From Sialis fuliginosa (taxonomy: Eukaryota; Arthropoda; Insecta; Megaloptera; Sialidae), in contig OY540821.1 of the NCBI GenBank assembly GCA_961205875.1, positions 2,790,001 to 2,854,000 on the forward strand: a DNA stretch of 64,000 nucleotides, given 5' to 3'. Shown one piece after another: positions 1-12,500 of the stretch; within the stretch, counting starts at the first letter, position 1; each line of letters opens with the position of its first letter. The notes beneath the pieces are model-generated. The model had not been told where the DNA came from. It saw only the letters and a program-made list of their open reading frames with translations, and searched no databases. The position numbers were made by a program, and so were the translations under genes.

Positions 1-205
1 ATAATTTGAACTATAATTTCCCCAAGTTATAAAAAATTTAAACCAAAAAGTAAAAATCCATTGCTTTTGTGCGGATACATTTCTTTTGCTCTACTGCTAA
101 AACGGCTCGTTTGCGGACATGGGTTTATTAACAAAAACCGATTGTTTTAATGTCCGTGATAACTCCTGAAAGTTTATCGGTATGTTTATGGGACACTCTG
201 TATAT
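1..205. repeat. Truncated arm of a foldback element
   Basis: This stretch matches the right arm of the complete foldback element at 1236-2035, including the 'ttgcggacatgg' block and the terminal 'gggacactctgtatat'. The left part lies outside the window or was lost. It belongs to a larger duplication in which 1-530 is repeated at about 1847-2360, carrying an exon pair with it. Confidence 0.7.
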
Positions 206-267
206 TATATAATGTATTTTAAATATTTTAATACAAACTAAAAATTTTGTCTTATTCTATTTTACAG

Positions 268-522
268 AAGCAATAAAACCTAAATGTAAGTATTATATTT
301 AACGTTATATACATAAAATAAATAAAAATAAAAGATCTTTCTACACTTAACTTTATAAAAAATATGTAAACTGCTTTTTTTAGAGGTAGGGTACAAAAAT
401 ATGAAAATTCTTATTTGTTTCATATTTCTAAGTTAAGCCATTTTAGAAGACATAAAAACTGACTCTATATTATTATTATATTTTAGTGAAGGGAGTTTTG
501 CAAAATGCTGGCCCTATTTTAC
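268..522 (+). CDS. Exon pair 1 (exons 268-285 and 487-522)
   Basis: The 18-nt exon reads AIKPK and the 36-nt exon KGVLQNAGPIL, with L and Q encoded across the junctions. Together they form one 18-residue repeat. Acceptors are 'ttttacag' and 'tattttag', donors GTAAGT. The same arrangement recurs at 2095-2352 and 2648-2811. Confidence 0.75.
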
Positions 523-3500
523 GTAAGTAAATTTTTTGCTCTTATTCTTTTTTTTATATAATTTCTTAAATCTTAACCAGACTAATATTGTGTCATAAAA
601 ATATTCAAAATTGAAAGAGTTCAATTTTCAATAATAGTTCATCAGGGAAGGGGTGGGGGAGGAAGTTTTTGATTTTATTAAACTTCACAAATGACCCCTT
701 TTTTAAACGCCTATTTTTTATGGAACCTTTTCAGATTTTTTTTAAATATACTTTTTTTCGATTTAGAACCAAGTTGTCAATTTGAAGAGGTTTCACTGTA
801 TCATTTTTAAATGTAAACAACAAACAGAAAATTGTCTTTGATTTATACATAAAAAATGCTTTAACAACCCAATAAAAAATTTCCTTATGTCCGGTATTAT
901 AAAGGACCTAACAAAATTTGCTAGCTAGCAATTACATTCAAATGGGGTATTAATTCTGTACTAGTATCTATGGATTAGTTATGGAATTTAGAGCAGTGAC
1001 ACTTCAACTAATTGTAACACAGTTGGCATCTTTGACCGTACAAAATAATTTTCATAACATCACCACTGTTTTAATACCGTTTGTATTTACCAACAACGCG
1101 TGCGCGAAACTTGTCAAAGTCATCAACAAACTCCAAAAGAACTGTCATATAAGTTTGATATCTTACAATTAGTTGAAAGTGCTTGCTAGCTAACAAATTT
1201 GTTAGGTCCTTTATGATACCGGACATTAGTCTGGTTCTGTATATACAGGGTGTCCTGTGAACATACCGACAAACTTTCAGAAATTGTAGAGGATATCAAA
1301 ACAATTGCTTTTTGTTGTAAACCCATGTCCGCAAATGAACCGTTTTAGCAATATAGCAAAAGGAAATACCTCACACAAAAATAATGAATTTTGCGTTTTG
1401 GTTGAAATTTTTTGTGTAAATCATAATTCAAAGTATGCTGATAAAAAGTTATAAAGGGCACAACCTACGAAAATCTATAAGATTTTATGTTTAATACATG
1501 ATTTTATGTTTATATTTATTTCTATCTCCTGAAGGGTCAACTTTTAGAAAAATTCGCAAAGAATAAATAGTGCTTTGAATTTGTGAATGAATACGAAGAA
1601 TTTTTTTAAAACTTTTGGTAACATTTTTTTGGTTGAGCACTTTTTTAAAATTAATAAATGTTATAAAAATTCAAAAAAATATTTTTCTATATTATCTGAC
1701 TAGTTCTAAAAACTTTTCAGCTTTTTCAAAGTTTCTAAAAATGTATCCTTCAGATGATAAACATAAACATAAAATGTGGGTGGCCTCTGGATCATAAATT
1801 ATGGATTTTTGTAGGTTTCACCCGTTACAACATTTGATCAGCATACTTTGAACTATAATTTCCCCAAGTTATAAAAAATGTAAACTAAAAAGTAAAACCC
1901 ATTACTTTTGTACGGATTCCTTGCTAAAACGGCTCGTTTGCGGACATGGTTTTATTAACAAAAACCGATTGTTTTAATGTCCGTGATAATTCCTGAAAGT
2001 TTGTCGGTAAGTTAATGGGACACTCTGTTTATTATATAATTTATTTTAAATATTTTAATACAAACAACAATTTTTGTCTTATTCTATTTTACAGAATCAG
2101 TAAAACCTAAATGTAAGTATTATATTTAACGTTATATACATAAAATGAATAAAAATTAAAGATCTTTCTACACTTAACTTTATGTTAAATATGTAAACTA
2201 CTTTTCTTAGAGGTGGGGTAAAAAAATATCAAAAATTGTATTTGTTTCATATTTCTAAGTTAAGCCATTTTAGAAGACATAATAACTGACTCCATATTAT
2301 TATTATATTTTAGTGAAGAGAGTTTTGAAGAAAGCTGCTCCGGTTTTAAAACGTAAGTACCTTTTTGCTCTTAATTCAAAAACAAGTTTCATACTTATTT
2401 TAATACCCATAATAAAAATTTATGGCCCATATAAAATATTTCTTAGTCAGAATCTGCGTGTGGAACTTATTTCAATACAATTTAATAACATGTATCTTCG
2501 CTTCTGGGTGTAAACCGCGTCAATTTGGTTGTGTTATCGACCAACGTTTCGTCACACATATTCAGGGCTTTTCTAAAAGTACACTTTTACACCCAGAAGG
2601 TTATCTCAAAACGTAATTTAATAACGTTTTCTTATTTTATTTTACAGAAAAAGTTCAACCTAAATGTAAGTATTTAATTTTAATTTATATACAGGGTGGG
2701 TGAAAAGTAAATAAATTTCTACAGCCCAAACAATCAACTTTATGAAAAAATAATTTATATTTTATTTTTTAGTGGTAGGAGTTTTGAAAAAAACTGCCCC
2801 ACTTCTACAACGTAAGTACTTTTTTTGCTCTTAATTCTTAACAAAAATAATTATTATTTTAAAATAAATTATAAATATGACTTATTTTTGTTGATAGACA
2901 ATACCGGAATAATAAACCCCTTAGCAGGCTCTGTACATTCAACGGCTCAAGGTCAACCACAATCCTTACGTAAGTATAGTGACTTACTTTTTTTTATTGG
3001 TACTTAATACAAAACGGTACTTTTAACTATAAAAATAATATATAAGTGCGTTCACGATGAAAGGAACAAATTCGTTTAAAATTCAGCTAATTATTTTGTG
3101 GAAAAACGCTCGGACCCGTCGGTTAGTATTTTTAGTTGCGGATTTTTTGACATAAGAAAATTGTATACAGGGTGTCTCAGGAAAAACATATGCAATCATC
3201 ATTGATTTTTTTAAATGGAACACCCTATATATTATACCATTTTTGAATTCTGCGATAAATTTTGAACACTTTTGTACAGCATATCATATCTCTAAAATCA
3301 GTGGTTTTCGGAATAATGACGTTTGAAAATTGACATTTTGAAATACACACAAGTCAAATAAAATGTTTAAATTGAACAAAAACACCTTGAACATTTTTTA
3401 AAAGCTAACAAAAACATCCTGGTATGCCAAAAATAAAACATCTAATATAATACAAGTTTCGAATTTTTTGAGCAAATTTTAATATCTTGTTCTTCCTCGT

Positions 3501-6500
3501 AGCTTCGTAATGTAACAAGTAAATCTTATATGTGCTGGTTTGTAAGTGCAATCCACCTCATCATTTTGTAGCAACCACATGGGAATTGATTTGAAACTAT
3601 TTTTTATTAATATACATATTTTTAATATTTTTGGTACCAAAAATGTTATTTTCCCAGAATATCCGTTCATAATTTTGCAAATTTCTATCAAATCAATTGA
3701 TGTTTTTTTTAAATTTCCTCGATGAAATATAAACCATTATAATATGTTTATTGTTTATATTATTTACTTTTCTAATAAAAAACTTATTGCACAAAAATCA
3801 TAAGATAGGTATACAAAAATATATCGGACAGAAATACTACCCTGAACTATAGTAAGCTACCAATAGAAAAAGAGATAGATATATTCCAAACTATACTGCA
3901 TCTCTCTCTCACTTTTTGAACAGATGTTACAACATTGTGTTAATACATATAATACATATGTCTATGATTATTTTTTTAAATAATTGGTTATTAATTTTAG
4001 TAAATGGTCTTCAACCAAAAAAAATGGTTGTACAACGTGAGTGTCCTTTTTTTGCTCTAAGATTTTAACATACATATATTTAGCAAGAATTACGTTGTTT
4101 AATTAATTCCATTTTATTTTAGATGCTTCAGGGTTGGCCAAACAAACAAAAACAATGCACTTCATTGGTGGTCCAGAATTATGTAAGACTTTTTTTCAAA
4201 TAATATTAATCCTGATATAGACGCGTTTATAGACGAGACTAAAAAATAATAATAAATGTAATTTTCAAAATAAAGCAAGAAAATTAAATTAGAATATAGT
4301 AAGGATCTTGGTTTCTGGGTGTAAACCGCGTCGATTTGGTCGTGTTATCGGCCAACGTTTCGTCACACATTACAGTGGACATCTTCAGGGCTCTTCTTTA
4401 GAAAATAAAATAACACGACCAAATCGACGCGGCTTACACTCAGAATCCAAGATCCATATTAAGATCACCGCGGAAGCCTCAAGACTTGTATATAGTAAAC
4501 TAGGGGCTTTGCCCCTGGGCGCTTCGCGCCCCAACCCCTTATCGCGCCACATTTGATTGATAAAATATAAATTATTTTTTTATATTAACTTTTGTCTTAT
4601 CAAATTTTCATAAAATATTTCACTGTAATTGTTTTAAATGCTGATAAGTAAATAATTCTTGAATTTGACTGTGAGTGATAATAATCATTTATCATTATTA
4701 CATTTCCAGTAATGTTACTATTTACATGTACAAATCACCCTAACCTCAGACGTACTCGGGTCTCAGCCTTCGGCTGCGACCCTCGTATACATCATAATTT
4801 ATACCTTTACCATTAATTTTGATAATACCTTTAAGAAATTACCAAAAAATCATTGTGAATATCAATTTCCATATTTTTTTGCATACAACATATTCAAAGA
4901 ATGCATTGAAGCAATTTTCAAGACCACACTCCTGACTTTGACTTATTTATTATTTTTATAAATTTATAAAGTTTTTAAATTTTGTTCAATTTCAATCAAA
5001 TCAATTTTTTTTCGTCACGATTAAAAAATAGCAATTTTAAATATTTTATAATACGATGCCACTGACAATACTAAAAGAATTAATTAAATAAATTTAAAAA
5101 ATCGCAAAAAATCAATTTTTCAACATATCTCATTGGTGTTTCCCCTTAATACTCTACCCCTGTCTTTATAATTATTTAGTATAAATTGTTTGATACATTA
5201 CATATTTGAACTTTCAAATGATTTTCAAAATTGTTTATTATACAACTCTTAAAAAATAACAATTTAAAATATTTTTTACTACGCCGCACCTGACTTAATT
5301 GTTAATAAATATTAATTTTTGGGCAAATTACATCAATCCCCAATGAATAATATAACTTTTACATTTTAATAAAATTATATAAAAAAAAAAACAAAAAATG
5401 TTCTTGTAGCCACGCTCCTGACGTAATTCTTATTAAATATAAATTATTATACTAATTACATCAATAAACTAACCAATTTTGGTTAAAATTTTCATTTATA
5501 AACAATTTAATTGAAATGTACCAATTTGACACATTTCTGTACACGCCCCTGACGTATTTCAAATAAAAAACAGCTGTTTATGACAGGCAAATATCAAGTC
5601 CACGTGGAGTGTTTAAAATTCATACGAAATGTCAATTTTTGACCAATCACAGCGACGAAATTCTAAGAATTCCAAAAACAAAAGCCTAGTGTCGAAACTG
5701 CTAAATTTCAAATTAAACGTCAGAAAGCAAAATTTTGTGCCAATTTTACATGTCGTTTCTCGGAAAAAAATACACATCACAGAAACTATTGTACTTTTGC
5801 ATAAGAATATAAACCTGTTAACTGCATAAAGGACGAATCTAAAAACAGGCAAAGTATGAAAAAAATCCAGTGAAAGGTTTAACGGGCTATAAATTGATTG
5901 TTTCCGGACAGATTTATAAATATATATACTCACGGTTTATATATAATAGAGGGATTAACAATCTCTACTAGGGATTTTGTAGGTACAAAACGTGAACTCA
6001 ATCTCCACCTAATAAATTATTTTTTAACCAACTTCAAAAAAGGAGGAGGTTCTCAATTCTATCAATATATATTTTTTATGTACATATGTTCGGGTATAAT
6101 AAATTTGCACCGATTTGGACGTTTTTTTCTTTGTAATATTTTTGTCAAGGTAGTTCCATATGTATACAGGGTGATTCAACGCTGTCGTGCCAAACTTGAA
6201 CAGTAAATTAAGAGAAATATTTTAAGCAAAAAAACATTATATCAACATGTATCCGAAAATTTTTCGTAAGGGGGCTACAGCCCTCCAAAGATTTTATTCA
6301 AAATTAGTTTTTATTTCATATCTGGAGACCCCATTGTGCTAAAGTTATGAAATTTGATACAGCGTTTAGTATTAATATGTGTTATCGATTTCCAGTATTG
6401 AGCAATTATAATTTAGATCAGAGCTGTATGGGGCCAGTGGACCCATCGATTTTTATCTAGTATTTTTTTGTTCTTTAATTTTTTCCTAAATTAGACATTT

Positions 6501-9500
6501 GAATAAGATTGTATGGCACAAAATACACAAAAATATACTTTGCTCATTTATCATAGGATGAACCGTTTACGAGAAATATGGATGCAAAAGAAAGGATGCA
6601 GAATTTTACTTAATACGGATGCTTCAAATTACAAAAAAAATTTTTATATTCTTGTTTAATGATAACAAATAAGACAAAAAAATAATAAAAATATACCTCC
6701 AAAAATTCATCCTTACCAACAAATAACCATTTTAAGTATCGCTTTCTAGTTATGTTAGTAAATTACTTGCAACATTAATAGAACTGGCTATAGGTCTAAG
6801 AGGACACGTATTAGACCTTTTTTCTTATATTTAATCAAAGAACAGGAATATAAATTTATTTTGTTTAATTTGAAGCATCCGTATTAAGTAAAATTTTGCA
6901 TGCTTTCTTTTGCATCGATATTGCTCGTAAACGGTTTATCCTATAATAAATGAGCAAAGTATATTTTTGTGTATTTTGTCTCATACAGTCTTATTCAAAT
7001 TTTTAACTTAGGGAAAAACCGAAAAACAAAAAATACTGGATAAAAATCGACGGGCCTCCTGGACCCATGCAACCCTGGTCAAAATCACTGCTGGTTGATA
7101 CTGGATATAGATAACACTTATTAATACTAAACCCTGTATCAAATTTCATAACTATGGTACAATAGGTTCTCAAGATATTAAATAAAAACTAATTTTGAGT
7201 AAAATCTTTGGAGGGCTGTAGCCCCCTCATGACAAATTTCCGTTTATATAATGTTTTTTGCTTAAAATATTTTTCTCGATGTACCGCTGAAGTTTGGAAC
7301 GACAGTGCTGAATCACTCTGTATATCAAAATCTTACTAAAAAAAAATATGAAAAGTATGCCTATAATAATTAAATTTATCAGTTTTTGAAGTCTATGCCA
7401 AATTGCCAAACCAATAAAATATTTTTTAATAAAAAGAAAAGAAAAACGACTTCAAAATCTGTTCGTATTTTTTTTATAAATTATGAGAATGTCAGGTAAG
7501 ACCTACCATAAAACTATAGAATTTATAGAAAGAGCTCTTAACAGACAAGTACATATTATTCAATTTGAATTTTATTTGCAATACGAAGCTAGAGAATTTA
7601 ATTATTTAATTAAAAATTAAATAAAAATGATATTGTAAAAATACTTATACAAAATAATTTATTTTAGTAAATGAAGTAGAAGTCGCCACTCCTCTTATAC
7701 AACGTAAGTTACCTTTTTTTGTTCATTGTACTATTTATTTTTTTATAAAAAAATATTTTATATAACTCTATAATTATTATTTATTTATTATACATTTTCT
7801 TTTGTTTTTAGATGTTTCAGGGGTACCCAAACAAGCATCGAGTGTCAATCAACAGCCTACATCATTTAGTAAGTTATTTAAAAATATACTACTAAAGGGA
7901 AAAAGCGGGTAATAAGATGAGGACATGAGGTAAAACGCTACAACTATACTATTTAAAAAATATTGTAGAACATGGAAGTTATGTATGGTTCTCCATACCG
8001 TTAATTTAATTATTAAATATGAAAATTAATATTTTGGATTAAACTTTATGCTTTAACCTACTTAAGACTGAATTTTAAATATACAGTGTGTCCCATGATA
8101 GATGTAACAAGAGGTGTAATGAACAAAAGAAAATTCGAATTTTAGAATGACATTTGAAGATCGATTCCTGCTTGATGTAAAACTAACGTATACCAAAAAT
8201 TAGTTGATTTGGTCTTCTAACTAAAGGGTATTTTATAAGCAAAGTTGTAAAAATAAGCAAGAACAAATTACCTACCCACAAAGAAAGTTTGTTTAGAATG
8301 CAATTTTGTAACTCCACACCGAATTTCAGAGTAGGTATTAAAAAAAATTAACAGTTTCAATAAATTAAGTAGATATTTTATTTTTCTTCTATAGGCTTTC
8401 GTAGCCGTTGTCCATAAGAACTAATATTTCGGGTTGTTGTCCACATTTTCGTATTTTCTTATTTGACGTTTCGATTCTCATGTCGGAGTCTTCTTCAGAA
8501 GTGTTTCTGAAACTGGATTATTTTATTGTGAAGTGAAAATTAGGATATTGAAATAACAATAAAGACATATTTGTTATTAACTATCTATATTATTACATTT
8601 TAAACAATATTAATATTTTTTTTGCTAATTTTGAAAAAAATAAAGGTGCTTTATTCTTGGTAATTTTTTCAACTTTGCTTATAAAATACCCTATAGATCA
8701 GACCTGCACTTTGCGGCCCGCGAAGACTTTGGTGAAAATTCATTTATGAATTAAAAATAATATTCCCTAGCTTATTGATTTATAATATTATGGAAGGTAC
8801 GTACCGAATGTTTTTTTTAAATTATTTCCAAAATAACGAATTTTCAGAAAAACTGTGTCAGACAAAAGTTTAATGGTTTTGAAGGGGCTAAATATTAACA
8901 TTATGGGTTTTCAGGTTCAACTTTTCTTTTTCAAATCCAAAACTATATTTTTTGTTACAGATTAGTAATTGAAAAGATAAACTAAACAACTTTTGCTTGA
9001 AACATTTTTTCTGAAAAAGTTTTTATTATAAGGAGCAAACCAAAGGATACTTTCTGAATTTTCCATAGTTTTTTACTCTGAAAACTACTAATTTTTATAA
9101 ATAATCGCAAGACGTAAAAACAGTAAAAAGTACTTAGATTTGGACAAAGATTCTCACAAAGTTTTTATTAATATCTAATTCAATTTTTTTTTGCATAAAA
9201 AAATTAACAATAAATTTTAAAAACAATTATCTGAGAATCCTTGCTTGGTTCTAAGTACTTTTTTAATTTTATGATTTTTCTTAAAAGTTTATAGTTTTCG
9301 AATAAAAAATTATAGAAAATCCAGAAATTTCTCTTTGGTTTGTCCATATCATAAAAAATTCACATTTTCAGAAAAAAAATTTCAAACAAAAGTTGTTTAT
9401 TTTATCTCTTAAATTAGGTATTTGCAACAAAAAATATAGGTTTAGATTTCGAAAAGAAAACTGAATCAGAAAACCCATCAAAGTGACCTTTCTAAAGTCA

Positions 9501-12500
9501 CCCCATAGTGTCAATATTTAGCACCCTCAAAACCATGAAACTTTTGTCCGGTATACAGAAAAATAATATAAATATTTATTTCATTTTTAAATAATTAAAT
9601 ATTATTATTTTTTAATAGCTTTCCACCCTCCCTATTTTCATTCGGCCCGCACAAGTTTTTCATAAAGTATTACGGCTCGCCTTACATTTTGAGTTGTGCA
9701 GGCCTGCTGTAGATGACCAAATCAACTAATTTTTGGTATACGCTAGTTTTGTATCAAGCAGGACTCGAGCCCCAAATGTCATTTCGAAATTCGATTTTTT
9801 TTTGTTCATTACGAGATGTAATCTTGTTACATATATTCTGGGACACACTGTATATATTTATATTTTATATATTTTTATTTTTTTTTAGACTTATTGGTAC
9901 CACCAGAAGTATATAATAAAATTCGTCAACGTAAGTTAAATTTTTAAAATATTTATATGTAGATCTAGATTACAAAATCAATGTGAACATATTTTATATA
10001 AATCACCTACATAAAGATGACTGCAGAAGCCTTTTCTTGATTTTAAACATATGTGCATTAGGGTGTCTATATTAACGAGAAATTTGTTCTTTGCAATAAG
10101 GTACTAAAGCTGCAAATTCAGCGTTTTTCTTATATGTAGAGGCAGGGCCGGATTAAGCAAGCGCGGGGCCCGTAGCAAATGTTATAAAGAGGCCCTTGGC
10201 AGTGGCGTCGGGGGGGGGGGACTCGGGGAGTCAATTGATAACTTCACCCACTCCCCCCGAAAAAAGTAAATAGGATTTTTTTTGCACATTAAGCGGGCGT
10301 CACCCCCTGTGAATTTGACATAAAAATATCAGTGGGATCTATTTTTTAAATAAATTGGATGGTCATCACCTCTATAGACTTTCAATAATAAAAAAAGTCA
10401 ATTCATTCAATTTATTAGACATTTTTCCCATTGGAAGCTTTAAATAACCAAAAAAGAGGTAAATATTTTACCATAGACATAGAGCACGGACCGCTTAAGG
10501 AATATTTTTTTGAACCCTTTTAACCCTTGGAAAAGAACGGAAAAGGATGATAAAATTTGTTGAAATTTTTATTCAAAAATTAGAAAGCACAAACTTTTAA
10601 ATGTGCTTTGGAACACGCAAATTGAATGAATTTTTTGTTTTGCTTTTTTTTAATTATCCTTTCATTTTTTTGAGGTGTGTATAATAAAACACCACTTTTA
10701 CAAACAACATTTTCTTGATTTGATTTGAGCAAATTTATAAAAATCGATTAAAAATATCAAAGATCGGAGATTCAAAAATCGATTTTTCGATTAAATCGAA
10801 TCGAGATCGGAAACCCTAAATTTTAATTATTAATTAATGTAGATTTGGACACCCCGTATCATCCATTGGACGGTAAGTGGTAAGTCCAATAAGAGATATT
10901 TTTCCGCAAAGTCGCGGGGCCCCCAGAGACGCGGGGCCCGTAGCATTTGCTACTCCTGCTACGTTGTTAATCCGGCCCTGTGTAGAGGTAAAGGTCGTAT
11001 TATGGGCACCCATTTTGTTTTTTTACAATAAAAAGTACAATAACCCTTCAATCAATCTGAAAATTGAAAGAAAGCATACTGTAACATTTGGTTAACACAT
11101 TGTGTTGTTAATTATGTCATAGGCCTACTACTTAATGAGCTAAAAAAAATTATTGAACTAAGTATTCTTCGAGAAAATTCCGAGTTGTGCTGGTAATATG
11201 GGCACCATGGTAAATACCGAAATAAATCTAATTTTATGGTACAAAACAAAGTTTTATTGTGAAAAATTACAAATAACTCATTTTATAACAAGAGTGAAAC
11301 ATAATGGGGGTCTACTTGCAAAAATCGCATACATAAACTTCTGTTTAGTGGTTGTAATATGGGCACCTTACAGTAGAGGTCCATAATACCAGCATAAAAA
11401 ATGCCCAAATTACCATCCTCGTCATATTGGAAAACAAAAGACCACAAACAATTAACTTTAACCTCAAATCGCTAAAAAATTACTGTAATACAATCTTAGT
11501 ATGTCCACAATATACAGTAATTATGTATAATGGTTTTAAAATCAGTATAAATATTTACTTTCAAAGTTTTCGTTAGAGCACAAACACAAAACTTGTAGCA
11601 ACTCTTTAACTGAGTGAGATGTCGACGCCAGCTCTCATACATACTTTTATATGAACTACTACTACAAGTTCAGGCCGTTTCCTTTAAAATACATTTGCTT
11701 CTTCTTCAGATATTAAGGGTGCCCATATTGCCCATAATACCACCTTTACCTCTACATATATTATGACTTTTTCTGGTCGATAGCAAATTATTAAAGAAAA
11801 CTATAGTTTTTTTTATTAAACGATTAAACAAAAAATTTGTTATAAATTAATAAAAAAAACCTAGACCCGTTATTTTAAAATGTCAGCTACCAGAAAGAGT
11901 CGTGAAAATTGCTATTTAAAATACACGTTAAATTTAAAGTGCATTGAGCATAGCTTAAACATCAACGCTGAATTTACGGTTACATTATTTTTTGGTCACA
12001 AAGAACAGATTGAGGGGGTTTCCCGTTAATATTTCAATAAGAACGGACACCCTAATGAGCATAACACTTTGAACATTTTTTTAAAAGCCAACAAAAATAA
12101 CCTGGTATTGCAAAAAAAAGGAAAAAAAAAGAAAACAAAGGAAAAAAAAAGAAAAAAAAAGTTCAATTTTTTTTGGCATACCAGGATATTTTTGTTGGCT
12201 TTTAAAAAAATGTTCAAGGTGTATTTTTTTAATTTAAACATTTTATTTGACTTGTGTGTATTTCAAAATGTCAATTTTCAAACGTCATTATTCCGAAAAC
12301 CACTAATTTTAGAGATATGATATGCTGTACAAAAAGTGTTCAGAATTTGTCACACAATTCAAAAATGATATAATATATAGGGTGTTCCATTTAAAAAAAT
12401 CAATGATGACAGCATATGTTTTTCTTGAGACACCCTGTATACAATTTTCTTATGTTAAAAAATCTGCAATTAAAAATACTAATCGACGGGTCCGAGCGTT

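Larger units (their letters stand above)
10057..12056. mobile_element. Outer foldback element (level 1 of a three-level nest)
   Basis: It has 11-bp perfect terminal inverted repeats ATTAGGGTGTC / GACACCCTAAT at 10057-10067 and 12046-12056. Weaker inner pairing includes 'aaattcagcg' against 'cgctgaattt'. Two further elements are inserted inside it. Confidence 0.65.

Noticed and set aside
981-1172. 63-codon frame on the + strand
   Set aside because: It lies entirely inside the Harbinger-like MITE and resembles no known protein.
5613-6206. Overlapping frames of about 100 codons on both strands
   Set aside because: AT-rich intron and repeat sequence, no conserved motif, and one frame runs into the foldback element.
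12026-12320. Lys-rich and Phe-rich frames on opposite strands
   Set aside because: Translations of a polypurine hairpin in an intronic repeat.
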